From Euptelea pleiosperma (taxonomy: Eukaryota > Streptophyta > Magnoliopsida > Ranunculales > Eupteleaceae), in the NCBI GenBank assembly GCA_035048495.1, contig CM068547.1, positions 27,039,913-27,103,912 of the forward strand: a stretch of DNA of 64,000 bases, read 5' to 3'. The notes below the pieces were generated by a model. That model worked only from the letters and a program-made list of their open reading frames with translations, was not told where the DNA came from and searched no databases. Positions 36,771-47,795 of the stretch are shown in pieces (position 1 is the stretch's first letter; every line of letters starts with the position of its first letter). The translations under genes and the position numbers were made by a program.

Positions 36771-37139
36771 CAAGTTTTTTCTAGGGACAAAGTTCAGGGC
36801 CAAGTGGGTAGTCAATAAATGCTTTATCAGTTAAGTTGAAAAGTGAAAACGTTGAATAACCAAAACACCCCTATATAGTAAAAAAATTCAAAAGCAATAT
36901 TTGTCAATTTAAAGAATTTGAGGGTCATATTAGGAATAAGGATTTTTTGATTTTTTTTAATAAGAGTGTAGCATTGAATGAGTTGTAGGGTGATGTATGC
37001 TTCGAGACTAAAAAAATCGAAGAGCCCCTACTATGTGAATAGTTTAAAGAACACAAAAAAAAAAAAAAAAACATGGGGATTTTGGGATATTTGGGTTTAG
37101 TGTATTCTGGAGGCGAAAGAGGTCTTTCAAAAAAATTGT

Positions 37140-38430
37140 TTTTTTGTGGATGATAGCTTCGGGCTCCATTGTTGCTATCTAGGGGGGACCTGTGGGTCAA
37201 GGGTCTCCCTGAAAACAAAATGCAAGGTCCTCAACCACCTGGAAGCCCTCCTCAAAAGGTCTCTAATCTCATCACCCGTACGGGAGAATGGAACCTCAAT
37301 CTTCTTCGTAGTTTGTTACTTTGATTGAAAACACTTCTATCAACTATAAGCTATCACAGGATCAACTTTTCTGGTCTCCTCATCTTAAAAGAAAGTTTTC
37401 GGTCAAGTCTGTTTACAACAAATTCAAAGTTCTCATCAGGCCACCATCCATTCTCCTTTCTATCGCCCTCTATGGCCCAAAAGTTGGTCTCTTCCTATTG
37501 TTTACAGGGCTCAAATGTTCATTTGGAGAGTCATTAGGGATTTTTACTTCCTTCAAAAGTAAAAATTCACTCACACATCCCGGCCTGTGACTCGTCTTGC
37601 CCACATTGTTCTTGTGATGAGGAAGTTGCCATTCCTACAATTTTCAAATGTCCTTATAGTGCCCGATTATGCCCCCCCGATCCACACTAAAGGCATGTCA
37701 AGGAAGACATTATGCATTGGCTAGATCAGTTGATCCGTAATTGGCATATTAGGAGACGAATGACACCAGTACATACTTTCCCTCATCTATTCCCTAATGT
37801 GGAGATTTTGGTTAGCCATAAATTCTCACATTCATAATGCTCAACCCCCACTCCACACCTGCATATATTATCTCATCCCATACAACTAGGCATACTCTTC
37901 ACCGCTCCCCGTCAATTTGGTACGTCTCCCCCCTAGTTGGTTTAAATTAAATTCGGATGCAGCCTGGAAAGCAAATTCTCAAAAAGTTGGCTTGGATTTC
38001 TTATAAGTAACCTCGATGGCTCATTGGTTCTAGCAGGTGGAAAGTTTGACCGGGCAAGCTTAGCGGAAGTGGTAGAGGCGAAGGCAATCTTAAATGGCCT
38101 CGAAGAAGCTCATAATGCAGGTTTGGATAATATTTTGGTGGAGTTCAATGCCAAGACCCTTATTGACATCCTTAGGAAGGGTTCATCAGAGGCTGGCTAG
38201 TTCTCTTATGGGATTTGTGCTTCTATCTTGGATTTTCATCATCTTTCTTAAACTTATCTTTTAATTATTTTGGATGCGTAACTAATTCTACTGCTCATAT
38301 TATTGCCCGTAGGGCTCGTATATTTAATTCTCCCCTGATCTGGACTCGGGTGCCCCCTCTCTAGCTTAAGAAAGCCATTGAGGAAGACACCTGTCGGATT
38401 CAATCTGGGGCTGATGTGTAAGGTTTGCTT
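37140..38430 (+). pseudogene. LINE ORF2 C-terminal remnant: zinc-binding and RNase H-like domains
   Basis: A plus-strand frame with several stops and shifts contains KFSVKSVYNKF (about 37390) and FIWRVIRD (about 37520), typical of the zinc-binding domain after LINE reverse transcriptase. From about 37940 to 38200 there is an RNase H-like domain (KLNSDAAWK start, AEVVEAKAILNGL, ILVEFNAK). A TGG-to-TAG stop interrupts this domain. Reverse transcriptase and endonuclease are missing. It is inserted within copy A. Confidence 0.65.
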
Positions 38431-38968
38431 TTTGTGGTTTTAGTAGATTTGGCTGGCTTATAAAAAATTAACTCGATTTTTTATGTATATGTTTACGACT
38501 AGGTGAATCAAATATGCACAAATCTTTAGGCCCAAAAGAATGCTCCACGAGGCGATTTTGGAGGGGGACTTCCAAGTTTGAAGCCATCAAGGACAACAAA
38601 CTTGGGCTCTGTCATAGCCATTTACATTAGCTGGCATTTATGTATGTTGCAATCACCCATGATCGCGTGATGCATTTACCACCTTATCAGAAAGATAGAC
38701 GGCTGAAATGCACAATAGATTAGAAAAAAAGAAAAGTTGTTTATTAGGAGAAAATGAAAGAAGAGACGGAAAAACAAAGCCATAATCATGATTTTTTGGC
38801 AGAGTTACGATTGCCCTTTGTGATCGTCATCCCTATCATCGTCCATCGGTTTAGACTGTCGGTGCTTCTCGAGATTCATATCCTATTAAGCTCGAATACA
38901 AACATCTATGGCCTGAACCCAGGGATGAAGATACTTCAATATTGTCCTGATCATTTTCCTTTTGTGGT

Positions 38969-39381
38969 GAGTAAAACTTCGATGACAACCGCAGTCAGTG
39001 AAGCCGATGACATCCCACAATATGAGCCACATGACACATTCTTATAGGACACTAACCATATGGATGTTCAACCAATCCTTAGGTAGACCAACAAACCAAA
39101 AATAACTTGATTCGTGATTTCTAAGCATTGGATTGGACTCATTTTCATGGGTTGATTTTAATCGTGGGAATTTTGAGCATTATTGACCATTATTTGTAGT
39201 GTTGGGAACTAGGATCCAAAGGTCAAATTATTAATTAGGCTAATTTTTGGTTTGCGAGTCGACCTAAGGATTGGTCGAACATCCATATGGTCAGCATCCT
39301 CTACAAGTACGTACCACGTGGCTCATATTGTAAGCTGTCATCAGCTTCGCTGTACTACATGCTATCAATGAAGTTTGACTG
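38969..39381. mobile_element. Mutator-type foldback MITE, 413 bp, 9-bp TSD and empty site
   Basis: The ends GAGTAAAACTTCGATG and CAATGAAGTTTGACTG are inverted. Arms of over 100 bases include ACAATATGAGCCAC and CCATATGGATGTTC. The 9-bp TSD TTTTGTGGT is perfect (38960-38968, 39382-39390). Copy B at about 63430-63440 has a single uninterrupted TTTTGTGGT, which is the empty site. The right arm carries CACGTG at 39315-39320. Confidence 0.85.
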
Positions 39382-39478
39382 TTTTGTGGTTGATATCCAA
39401 TATCCAAAATATGAGATGTAGGTGTCTGCCTCATGACGGCAGTCTCTCAGTATCTAAAACAAGAATGTTGGTGTCCAT

Positions 39479-41173
39479 TGATAATGCTCATTTTGTGCTT
39501 ATTATCCGTTTTAACTTTTGGGCATTATCGAGTTTCATGAGCTTATAACTTTACATTTTAATGTAAAATGCATCCTAGGTGTCTCATGCACAACTTATCT
39601 AATTTAGACCCTCATTACGTGCATATTTGATACATATAGGGCATTCGTCGTATGAGAGACTTTTGTGCAAGCCATCGGAGTCTCTTAAGAGGCTTATCAT
39701 AAATTTTCAAGCCATGCAAGCCATGAAGTCACTTGTTCAAGCCATGAGAGCCGTTGAAGCCATCACACCTTTATGGAACCATTCCAAGCCATTGGAGCCT
39801 TCTAGAGGATTCTCAAGCCATCAAAGCCACATGGAGCCTTCACATGGGTGAAAGGGACAAGTCAAGAAGGAGAAAGCTAAATGTGGTAAAGAATAGGCCT
39901 TGTCTTCTCTCAAGCCCATAACATGCCTCTTTCTAACTTGTTTTCCACCTACCCTCTTACACGTCTTACACATCTCATTCTCCCATGTGTACCCCCTCAT
40001 TTTGAGCTTGACCTTGGGCACTTTTTTGATTATATTTGAATCACTTACACCATTTTGGTAACAAGAATGAGCTCTCCTTTGACCACTTTCCACCTCATCT
40101 CCACCTCTCATCTCCACCTATCACTCCTCCACATCACCTTCCACCTCATCACCTTCCATCTTCTATATAAGCTCACTTTGAGCTTATGAGAGGGTCTTCT
40201 TCATTTTTCTCTAGTGAGTCTATTTTAGAGAGCCCAAGAATCTCAAGCAAGACTTTTCTCTCCTCTTTCTTATTTTCTTTTTTTTACTTAGTTTCCATGG
40301 CCATCCACACCATGGTTGGCTAGACCCTTAGCTAGGGCTAGAGAGAAGGCATTTTTCCTCTCCCTTTTGTGACTTATTGAGTGTAGATCCATGTTTATGA
40401 GAGCTTCATTGTAGAGATTTTCCCAATACTTTAATGAATTTGTTTTGTATCCCTTCATGTTGTATGTCATGTATACTTCATAGTTGGACATCAAAACATT
40501 AATGAAGATTTGAGGTATTTCTTTTATTTGTTCTTGTGAGTCTTTTTGTGATTTCTTTTGATCTATTATGTCTTGCATTATAGATACTTAGGAACTCACA
40601 TATTTGCACTCACACACTAGAATGCTCTAGTTTTGATTTTATTATCTAAAAATGCCTTAGTGGGAATATCATTTTCTTTACTTCATCTTTGTGATTCATT
40701 TCTTTATCTTTGGTGGGAGAGCAACTCTTTAGTTGTTTCTTCTCTTCTTGGACTACACTCATTAAGGAGCAAAGGGGAAGGGTCTAGGCCAAATCTTAAT
40801 GCCCTAGCACTCTTCTTCTCTTGTAGTTTTTCTCCTCAAAAAATTTTCCCACCATTGGTGGTACATTCAACCATTTGCACACTTTTTCTCTCATTTCATA
40901 GCATCCATTCACTACACATCACACACTACTCTTCTTTCCATTTTTTTCTCTTTCCACTTGTAGTAACACTTGCACTAATCATTCACTCCCAATCCTTGTG
41001 GTTCGACCATGGGAAACCCATGATTTTAAAACTAACTACTACACTCACTTTCACTTTGTTACACATACACTTTGTTGTCTAGGGAGAACATTGTTGCATC
41101 CACATCATATCATATTTAAGAGATACATTATTGTATTCTCTTCTTAAGAGTGTGCACAATCAAAGTTGTAACA
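39479..41173 (+). repeat. 5' LTR of the gypsy element, 1695 bp
   Basis: It begins TGATAATGCTC and ends GTTGTAACA. It differs from the 3' LTR by about two dozen substitutions counted by eye, plus a small insertion (16-18 bases) in the 3' copy near 49350, so identity is about 98.5 percent. The U3 part carries a cluster of AAGCCAT motifs (39660-39860). Confidence 0.95.
40164..40170 (+). promoter_or_regulatory. TATA box of the 5' LTR
   Basis: TATATAA in the context CTTCTATATAAGCTC is the best TATA element of the LTR. Transcription, and thus the start of R, would be expected about 25-35 bases downstream. The same sequence is present in the 3' LTR at about 48480. Confidence 0.6.
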
Positions 41174-41179
41174 AGTTTT

Positions 41180-41196
41180 TGGCGCCGTTGCCGGGG
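41180..41196 (+). other. Primer-binding site, tRNA-Asp
   Basis: TGGCGCCGTTGCCGGGG lies 6 bases after the LTR end. It is a perfect complement to the 3' end of plant tRNA-Asp(GUC), including CCA. Confidence 0.9.
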
Positions 41197-41998
41197 ATTG
41201 GCAATTGGTGACAAGAACAAGGGTTACTACATTTTTTTTTTTCCTTTCTTCTTCTAACCCTCCATCTCTTTGTTCCTCTTATTATTATAATCTTCTAACA
41301 TTCTAACTCCCTAACTCTCTAACTCTTTACTTTCTTGCAACTAACTCTTTACATTCAAGCAACTAACTCCTAACCTCTAACTTTCGAACTCTCTTTATTT
41401 TGAATTGTTACTAACTCTTTTTGTTTACTTGTAGATCTTCTCTTTAGACCCCCTTAGGTTAGGTTGTATATTTACTTGTATTTCCATTTACTTGTAAGTT
41501 TGAGTGATGGTGTGGTCTCTTGAGTGAAAGTGAGGGAGTGATTTGTATTAAACTCCAATTTGTAATAATAGATCTAGGATTTGCCTCAAGTGTGAGCAAT
41601 CGTAACTTGGAAGTGGAGGTGGTATGTAAATTGCTCACACTTGTACGAGAAGACTTGATCAAGGACCCCAATGTAAGATCTACCCAATCTTTTACATTTT
41701 TTTAGTTTAGGTTATTTTGATTTGTTTGTTTGCTTGTGTTCTTTTGCTATTAGTTGATGCATGCTTAGGCTTTTTTTTTCTTCTTAGATTAATGCATGTT
41801 TAGGTTTATTTTCTTTGTCTAATTTGTCACATTTGTACACTTTATGCACACACATTGTGTTTAGGTGCATACTAGTGTGTTTTTCTTTTCTTTTGTTTGT
41901 ATGGTGTTGTGGATGTGCACCCACATTGAGTGTTAATCACCTAACTTGTGCAACAATTAAGTTTGGAACTTGAAATTTATTCACTTGAATCTATTTGA

Positions 41999-44062
41999 AT
42001 GACCACGTGGACACGTGATCATACTAATAGGTTACAAAGGAATTTGGATCAAGACACTCTTGAAGATCTCTTAGATAATCTCTTCGAACATTCTAGAGAG
42101 GACTCCACCTATTCACCCACCATGTCGGTACATGGAAGCAATATAGGTGACCCCCAAGTTCTAAGAAATGAGGCCAACAATAGACCTAATGTGAATGAAC
42201 CTAGAACACTAAGAGACTACCTACAACCGGCTAGGTTTAGTGCACCTTCTTGCATAGTGCTTCCATACAACCAAAGGCAAAATTTTGAAATCAAACCGGG
42301 AGTGCTCCATTTACTCCCCACATTTCATGGCCTAGAGTCGGAAGACCCCTATCTTCACCTCCAAGAGTTTGAGGAGATTTGTGCAACATTGCACCATCAA
42401 GATGTGACCGAAGATACCATAAGGCTCAAACTCTTCCCATTTTCTCTAAAGGAAAAAGCCAAGTCATGGCTTCACTCCCTTAGACCTCGATCAATTGGGA
42501 CATGGGGGGATATGTCTAAAGAATTCTTGAAAAAAAAATTTCCGACTCAAAAGACTCATACCCTCAAGAGAGCCATCATGACATACTCTCAAAAAGAGAA
42601 TGAGGCATTCTTTTCATGTTGGGAGAGGTACAATGACCTACTCCGAAAATGCCCTCATCATGGTTATGATAAGCCAAACCTTATTGGATTCTTTCTTGAT
42701 GGACTTACCTCTTCTATGAGGCAACTTGTAGAAACAATGAGTAATGGAGAATTCATCATGAAAGAACCCGATGAGGCATGAGAATTCCTTGAAAATTTAG
42801 CGAAAAATGCCCAATCTTGAGAAAAACATGATAAAGTGGACAAGCCTAGTGAGAGAATTAATCCCTCCAAAGGAGGAATTTATCATGTCCGTGAGGACAT
42901 AGAATTGAGTGCTAAAATTGCTAGCCTCACTAGGGAAGTTGAGGCTTTAAAAGGAAAAGGCAAGAAGGTTGATAACATATGCGCTATTTGTGAGAGTAAC
43001 TCTCATGAGACTAGGGATTGTCCAACAATCCCGGCCTTGCAAGGGGTACTCCATGAACAAGCCAATGCCATGGATGCCTACAAGAAGCCTTATGATAATT
43101 CTCCATATTCCAATACTTACAACTCTAATTGGAGGAATCATCCCAACTTTGGTTGGAGGCAAGGGCAAGCTAGTGGGCAAGGCAATGGGCAAAATAGTGG
43201 GCAAAGCAATAGAAACCCCTTAGGACCTTCATCTAACCAAACATATCAATCACCCATGAAGTCCTTAGAGGAAACTCTACAATCCTTCATGCAAGCCCAA
43301 ACGACCATCAACCAATCCACTATGCAAGCTATACAAAAATTGGAAGCCACCGTTAGCCAACTAGCCTCTAGCCTTAGTGTTAGAGAGAAAAGAACCTTCC
43401 CGGCTCAACCACTTCCAAATCCTAAAGGTCAATTTGAGGTAGGATCTTCTAGTGAAGCCAATGATCTAAATCCCAACCTTGAACAAGCCAAATCCATTAC
43501 TACCCTTAGGAGTGGGAAAGTTATAGATAAAAATCCCAAGACCACCCTAATAAGTGAAGTTGCTCAAGGGAAAACCAAGAGTGATGAAGCCGATAGTAAG
43601 GATGAACCACCCACTAAAGCCAATCTTAAGCCTTGCCCAGTGGCCGCCCCATTTCCTCTTAGGCTTCAACAAGAGAAAAGGCTGCTTCAAAATAACGACA
43701 TCTTAGAGATCTTCAAGAAAGTGACTGTCAATATTCCTTTGCTTGATGCCATTAAGCAAGTCCCCTCTTATGCCAAGTTTTTGAAAGACTTATGCACTGT
43801 GAAAAGAAAGTTGAATGTGCAAAAGAAGGCCTTCCTAACTGAGCAAGTGAGCTCTATTTTGCAACACAATAGCCCTCCTAAATATAAAGATCCCGGGTGC
43901 CCTACCATATCATGTGTGATAGGTGACCACCGGATTGAGCGAGCATTGCTTGATTTAGGTGCTAGTGTGAACTTGCTACCTTACTCAGTTTATGAGCAAT
44001 TAGGGCTTGGGGAGTTAAAGTCAACTCGTGTTACCCTTCAGCTCGCGGACCCGATCTGTTAA
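41999..44062 (+). pseudogene. gypsy gag and start of protease, with stops and a frameshift
   Basis: One frame from an ATG at 41999. Residues about 100-230 carry the retrotransposon gag domain (WLHSLRP, FLKKKFP, SCWERYNDLL). A CCHC zinc knuckle (C-x2-C-x4-H-x4-C) lies at about 42982-43023. A Gly/Asn/Gln-rich spacer follows, then the protease signature LLDLGASVNLLP near 43950. Two in-frame TGA codons (42779-42781, 42818-42820) stand where the family usually has Trp. An extra C in the CCC at 44050-44052 shifts the frame, so this stretch ends early at 44062. The protease continues in the next frame. Confidence 0.85.
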
Positions 44063-44558
44063 GATCCCACGAGGCATTATAGAGGATGTGCTTATCCAAG
44101 TGGATAAATTTTACTTTCCAGTAGACTTCATTGTTTTGGATACCCAACCGGTATTGAATGTTAGTTCCCAAATACCGATCATTTTGGGTAGACCATTCCT
44201 TGCTACATCTAATGCTCTGATCAACTATAGGAATGGTGTTATGAAATTGTCTTTTGGGAACATGACAGTTGAATTAAACATCTTTAATGCTTGCAAGTAT
44301 CCCACTGAGAATGAAGACATCCAAGAAGTCAACATGATTGACTCAATTGTCCAAGCTACTCTCTCAGAAATTACTTCTAAGGATCCATTAGGAACTTGTT
44401 TGGCCCTCTTTAGAGAGCTTGATGATGATGATGAGTTCACTAGAGAAGTGAATTCTCTTTTGAATTCCACACCTCCTTTGGACACAGGAAGGTGGAGGTC
44501 CAAGTTTGAACCTCTGCCCATTAATGAGACCAAACCTATCCCATCGTCCATAGAATAA
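44028..44558 (+). pseudogene. gypsy protease C-terminal part and linker
   Basis: This frame continues the protease after the +1 shift at 44050-44052: VDFIVLD and then IILGRPFLATS, the conserved end of the retropepsin fold. It is followed by an acidic linker to reverse transcriptase. It stops at TAA 44556-44558, although the same frame runs on into reverse transcriptase, so this stop is a point lesion and not a natural end. Confidence 0.8.
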
Positions 44559-46244
44559 TTCCCCAAACTTGAACTTAAGCCCTTGCCTGAAGAGCTTAAG
44601 TATGCCTACTTAGGTCAAGGGGAAACATTCCCTATCATCATCTCCTCTGAACTTACTCAAGCACAAGAAGCTAGACTTTTAGAAGTTCTTAGGGTACATA
44701 GGACAGCTTTAGGTTGGACCATAGCAGACCTCAAAGGCATTAGCCCCACCATTTGCACCCATAGGATACATATGGAGGAAAATGCCAAGCCCACTCGTGA
44801 GGCTCAAATGAGGTTGAACCCGAACATGAAGGATGTAGTTAGGGCTGAGGTCCTCAAACTTTTAGATGTAGGTATCATCTACCCCATCTCTGACAGCCAA
44901 TGGGTAAGTCCAACCCAAGTTGTTCCAAAGAAATCTAGAATAACGGTAGTAAAAAATGACAATAATGAGCTTATCCCAACTCGGCAAACAACCGGTTGGA
45001 GAGTTTGCATAGACTACCGAAAGCTAAATTCGGTAACTAGGAAGGACCACTTTCCATTACCCTTCATTGATCAAATTCTTGAGAGATTAACTGGACACTC
45101 TTTTTATTGCTTCTTGGATGGATATTCTGGTTATAACCAGATTGAGATTGCTCCTGAGGATCAGGAGGAGACTACCTTCACGTGCCCCTTTGGAACATTT
45201 GCCTATATGCGTATGCCTTTTGGCCTGTGCAATGCACCTGCTACATTCCAAAGATGCATGTTGAGTATCTTCTCCGATATGGTAGAGCGATTTCTAGAGG
45301 TTTTCATGGACGACTTCTCCATTTTTGGAGATACTTTTGAGGAATGCTTGCAGCACTTGAAGTTAGTGTTGATTCGATGTCAAGAGAAGAACTTGGTGCT
45401 CAATTGGGAAAAATGTCACTTTATGGTCTCAAAAAGAATTGTCTTAGGCCACATTGTCTCTTCTAAAGGACTTGAGGTAGACAAAGCTAAGATTGATCTT
45501 ATTTCTCACCTGCCTATCCCTAAAAGTGTTAGGGAAATTCGGTCTTTCTTGGGGCATGCTGGATTTTATAGAAGATTTATAAAGGACTTTAGTAAAATCT
45601 CTAGGCCCTTGTGCAATCTCCTTGCTAAGGATGTAGACTTCAAATTTGATAAAGATTGCACACAAGCTTTTGAGAAGCTCAAGACCTTGTTGACCACGGT
45701 ACCCATCATTCAACCTCCAGATTGGTCATTACCTTTTGAGGTAATGTGTGATGCCAGTGACTATGCCATAGGAGCGGTCTTAGGGCAAAGAAGGGATAAG
45801 TTACCCTGTGTAATCTACTATGCTAGCAGGACATTGAATGATGCTCAACTTAACTACTCCACTACGGAAAAAGAGTTGCTAGCTGTAGTATTTGCCATTG
45901 ACAAGTTTAGGTCATACTTGGTTGGATCCAAGGTGATAGTTTACACTGACCATGCGGCTCTCAAATACCTTTTGTCAAAGAAGGATGCGAAGCCTAGACT
46001 TATTAGATGGATCCTTCTCTTACAAGAGTTCAATTTAGAAATCAGAGACAAGAAAGGCTCTGAAAATGTTGTAGCAGACCACTTGTCTAGACTAGTCCTT
46101 GAGTCCTCATTTGAGACACTTCCTGTGGCCGAGACATTCCCAGATGAGCAATTGTTTGAAATTTTCCAAGCACCATGGTATGCGGACATTGCCAATTACC
46201 TAAGTTACAGGACATGTTCCCTCACATTGGACCACCCAAGATAA
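44559..46244 (+). pseudogene. gypsy reverse transcriptase and RNase H
   Basis: Same frame as the preceding segment. The reverse transcriptase core spans about 44880-45560, with [37 protein letters not shown] and the active-site FMDDF (near 45303). RNase H of the Ty3 type follows, from [14 protein letters not shown] (near 45745) to VADHLSRL. An extra A at about 46203 shifts the frame, so the reading ends at the TAA at 46242-46244. The catalytic motifs themselves look intact. Confidence 0.9.
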
Positions 46245-47469
46245 AAGAAAGTTTTATTCCGAGGTGACAAAATTCTTTTGGGACGATCCATACTTGTTTA
46301 AATATTGTCCAGACCAAATCATCCGGAGATGTGTCCCAGAAAATGAGCATCACTCGATTTTGACCTTATGCCATTCCAGTGCCTGTGGAGGCCATTTTTC
46401 TGGAAAGAAAATAGCTTTCAAGATATTACAATGTGGGTTCTATTGGCCCTCTCTTTTTAAAGATGCTCACATTTTCTGCCAGTCTTGCGACCGATGCCAA
46501 AGGTTAGGGACCATTAGTCGTAGAAACATGATGCCCTTAAATCTCATTCTCATCATTGAAATATTCGATGTGTGGGGCATTGACTTCATGGGCCCTTTTC
46601 CTTGTTCCTTTGGCAACCTATACATTTTGGTGGCTGTGGACTATGTATCCAAGTGGATAGAGGCCATAGCATGTAAAGATAATGACCATAGAGTTGTCCT
46701 AAAGTTCTTAAAAGAGAACATCTTATCTAGATTTGGGACCCCTAGGGCCATCATTAGTGATGGGGGGAAGCACTTCTGCAACAAGCCTTTTGAGAGCCTA
46801 ATGGCCAAATATGGTATTACTCACAAAGTTGCTACCCCCTATCACCCTCAAACGAGCGGACAAGTGGAAATTTCCAATCGGGAGATCAAAAATATTTTAC
46901 AAAAAACTGTAAACCCGGACCGCAAAGATTGGTCCTTGAGAGTAACTGATGCACTCTGGGCTTATCGTACAGCTTTTAAAACTCCCTTGGGAATGTCCCC
47001 TTACCGTTTAGTTTTTGGGAAGGCATGTCACTTGCCAGTTGAGCTTGAGCACAAAGCCTATTGGGCAATCAAAAAGCTTAACTTTGATCTGGACAAAGCT
47101 GGAGTCCAAAGGAAGCTCCAGTTGAATGAGCTAGCAGAGATTCGGACAGACTCCTATGAGAATGCAAAGATTTATAAAGACAAAACAAAAGTTTTTCATG
47201 ATAAAAACATTCTCAGGAAGTCTTTCCAACCTTCTAATAAGGTGCTTCTTTATGACTCTAGGCTTCATCTCTTCCCAGGAAAACTCAAATCTAAGTGGAC
47301 TGGACCTTACATAGTCCGGAGTGTCTTTCCTTATGGCTCGGTCGAGGTCGAGAATCCAAAAACTGGCACCACATTCACTGTGAATGGACAAAGGTTGAAA
47401 CCATACCTTGAGCATTTTGATCCTGAGACCATCTCCATGGTCTTGGAGGATCCTATTTACCAGGATTAG
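46204..47469 (+). pseudogene. gypsy integrase
   Basis: After the frame shift at 46203 the frame is open to TAG at 47467-47469. An HHCC zinc-binding region lies at about 46350-46500 (ends CQSCDRCQR). The DDE core has [17 protein letters not shown] and QVEISNR, with the last D and E 36 residues apart (D-x35-E), as expected. The GPY/F module (WTGPYIV, then FPYGSVEV) lies at about 47300-47350. There is no chromodomain and no frame beyond it. Confidence 0.9.
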
Positions 47470-47640
47470 TTTGTATTTTTTTTGAAAGCTTGAAATGTAG
47501 ACTTGAGCTGATATTGAAGAAATCTATGGTATATCCTCTCCCTAAATCTTTATTTTGTTAATGCATATTCATTTCATGTTTATCATCACCATGCATTGTT
47601 TTGAAAACTAGTTTTTCTATTCATTGCGGACAATGAATTG

Positions 47641-47795
47641 TTTAAGTTGGGGGGTGTGGGTATTTCAAAAATATTTTGTCTAGATTTCTTAGCCATTCCA
47701 ATCATTTTTAAGCACTTCTCATCCTTAAAAAAAAAAAAAAAAATGATCTTATTTTGATTGCCAAGGGACTGACAAATATTCAAGTTGGGGGGTGT
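47641..47795 (+). other. Two polypurine-tract-like sites before the 3' LTR
   Basis: AAGTTGGGGGGTGT occurs immediately before the 3' LTR (47782-47795), where the plus-strand primer is expected. A second copy lies at about 47645-47658. The stretch 47470-47795 otherwise holds no frame. Confidence 0.7.

Larger units (their letters stand above)
32080..39478. repeat. Duplicated segment, copy A (partner at 60546-63490)
   Basis: Colinear blocks match copy B: 32080-33300 with 60550-61690; 35280-36370 with 61690-62720; 38490-38960 with 62750-63420; 39382-39474 with 63430-63490. The matches are clear by eye but diverged. Copy A is broken by an LTR-like block plus a MITE (about 33300-35280), another MITE (35432-35917), a MITE plus LINE block (36380-38480), a Mutator-like MITE (38969-39381) and, at its right edge, the gypsy element. 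Confidence 0.65.

Noticed and set aside
39627..41082. Frames of 74-149 codons in both LTRs (also 47944-49362)
   Set aside because: They lie within LTRs, are repeated in both with the same low-complexity composition, and show no domain.
47470..47795. Possible envelope-like frame between integrase and the 3' LTR
   Set aside because: The interval is only about 325 bases, has no long frame and consists of poly(A) and polypurine sequence.
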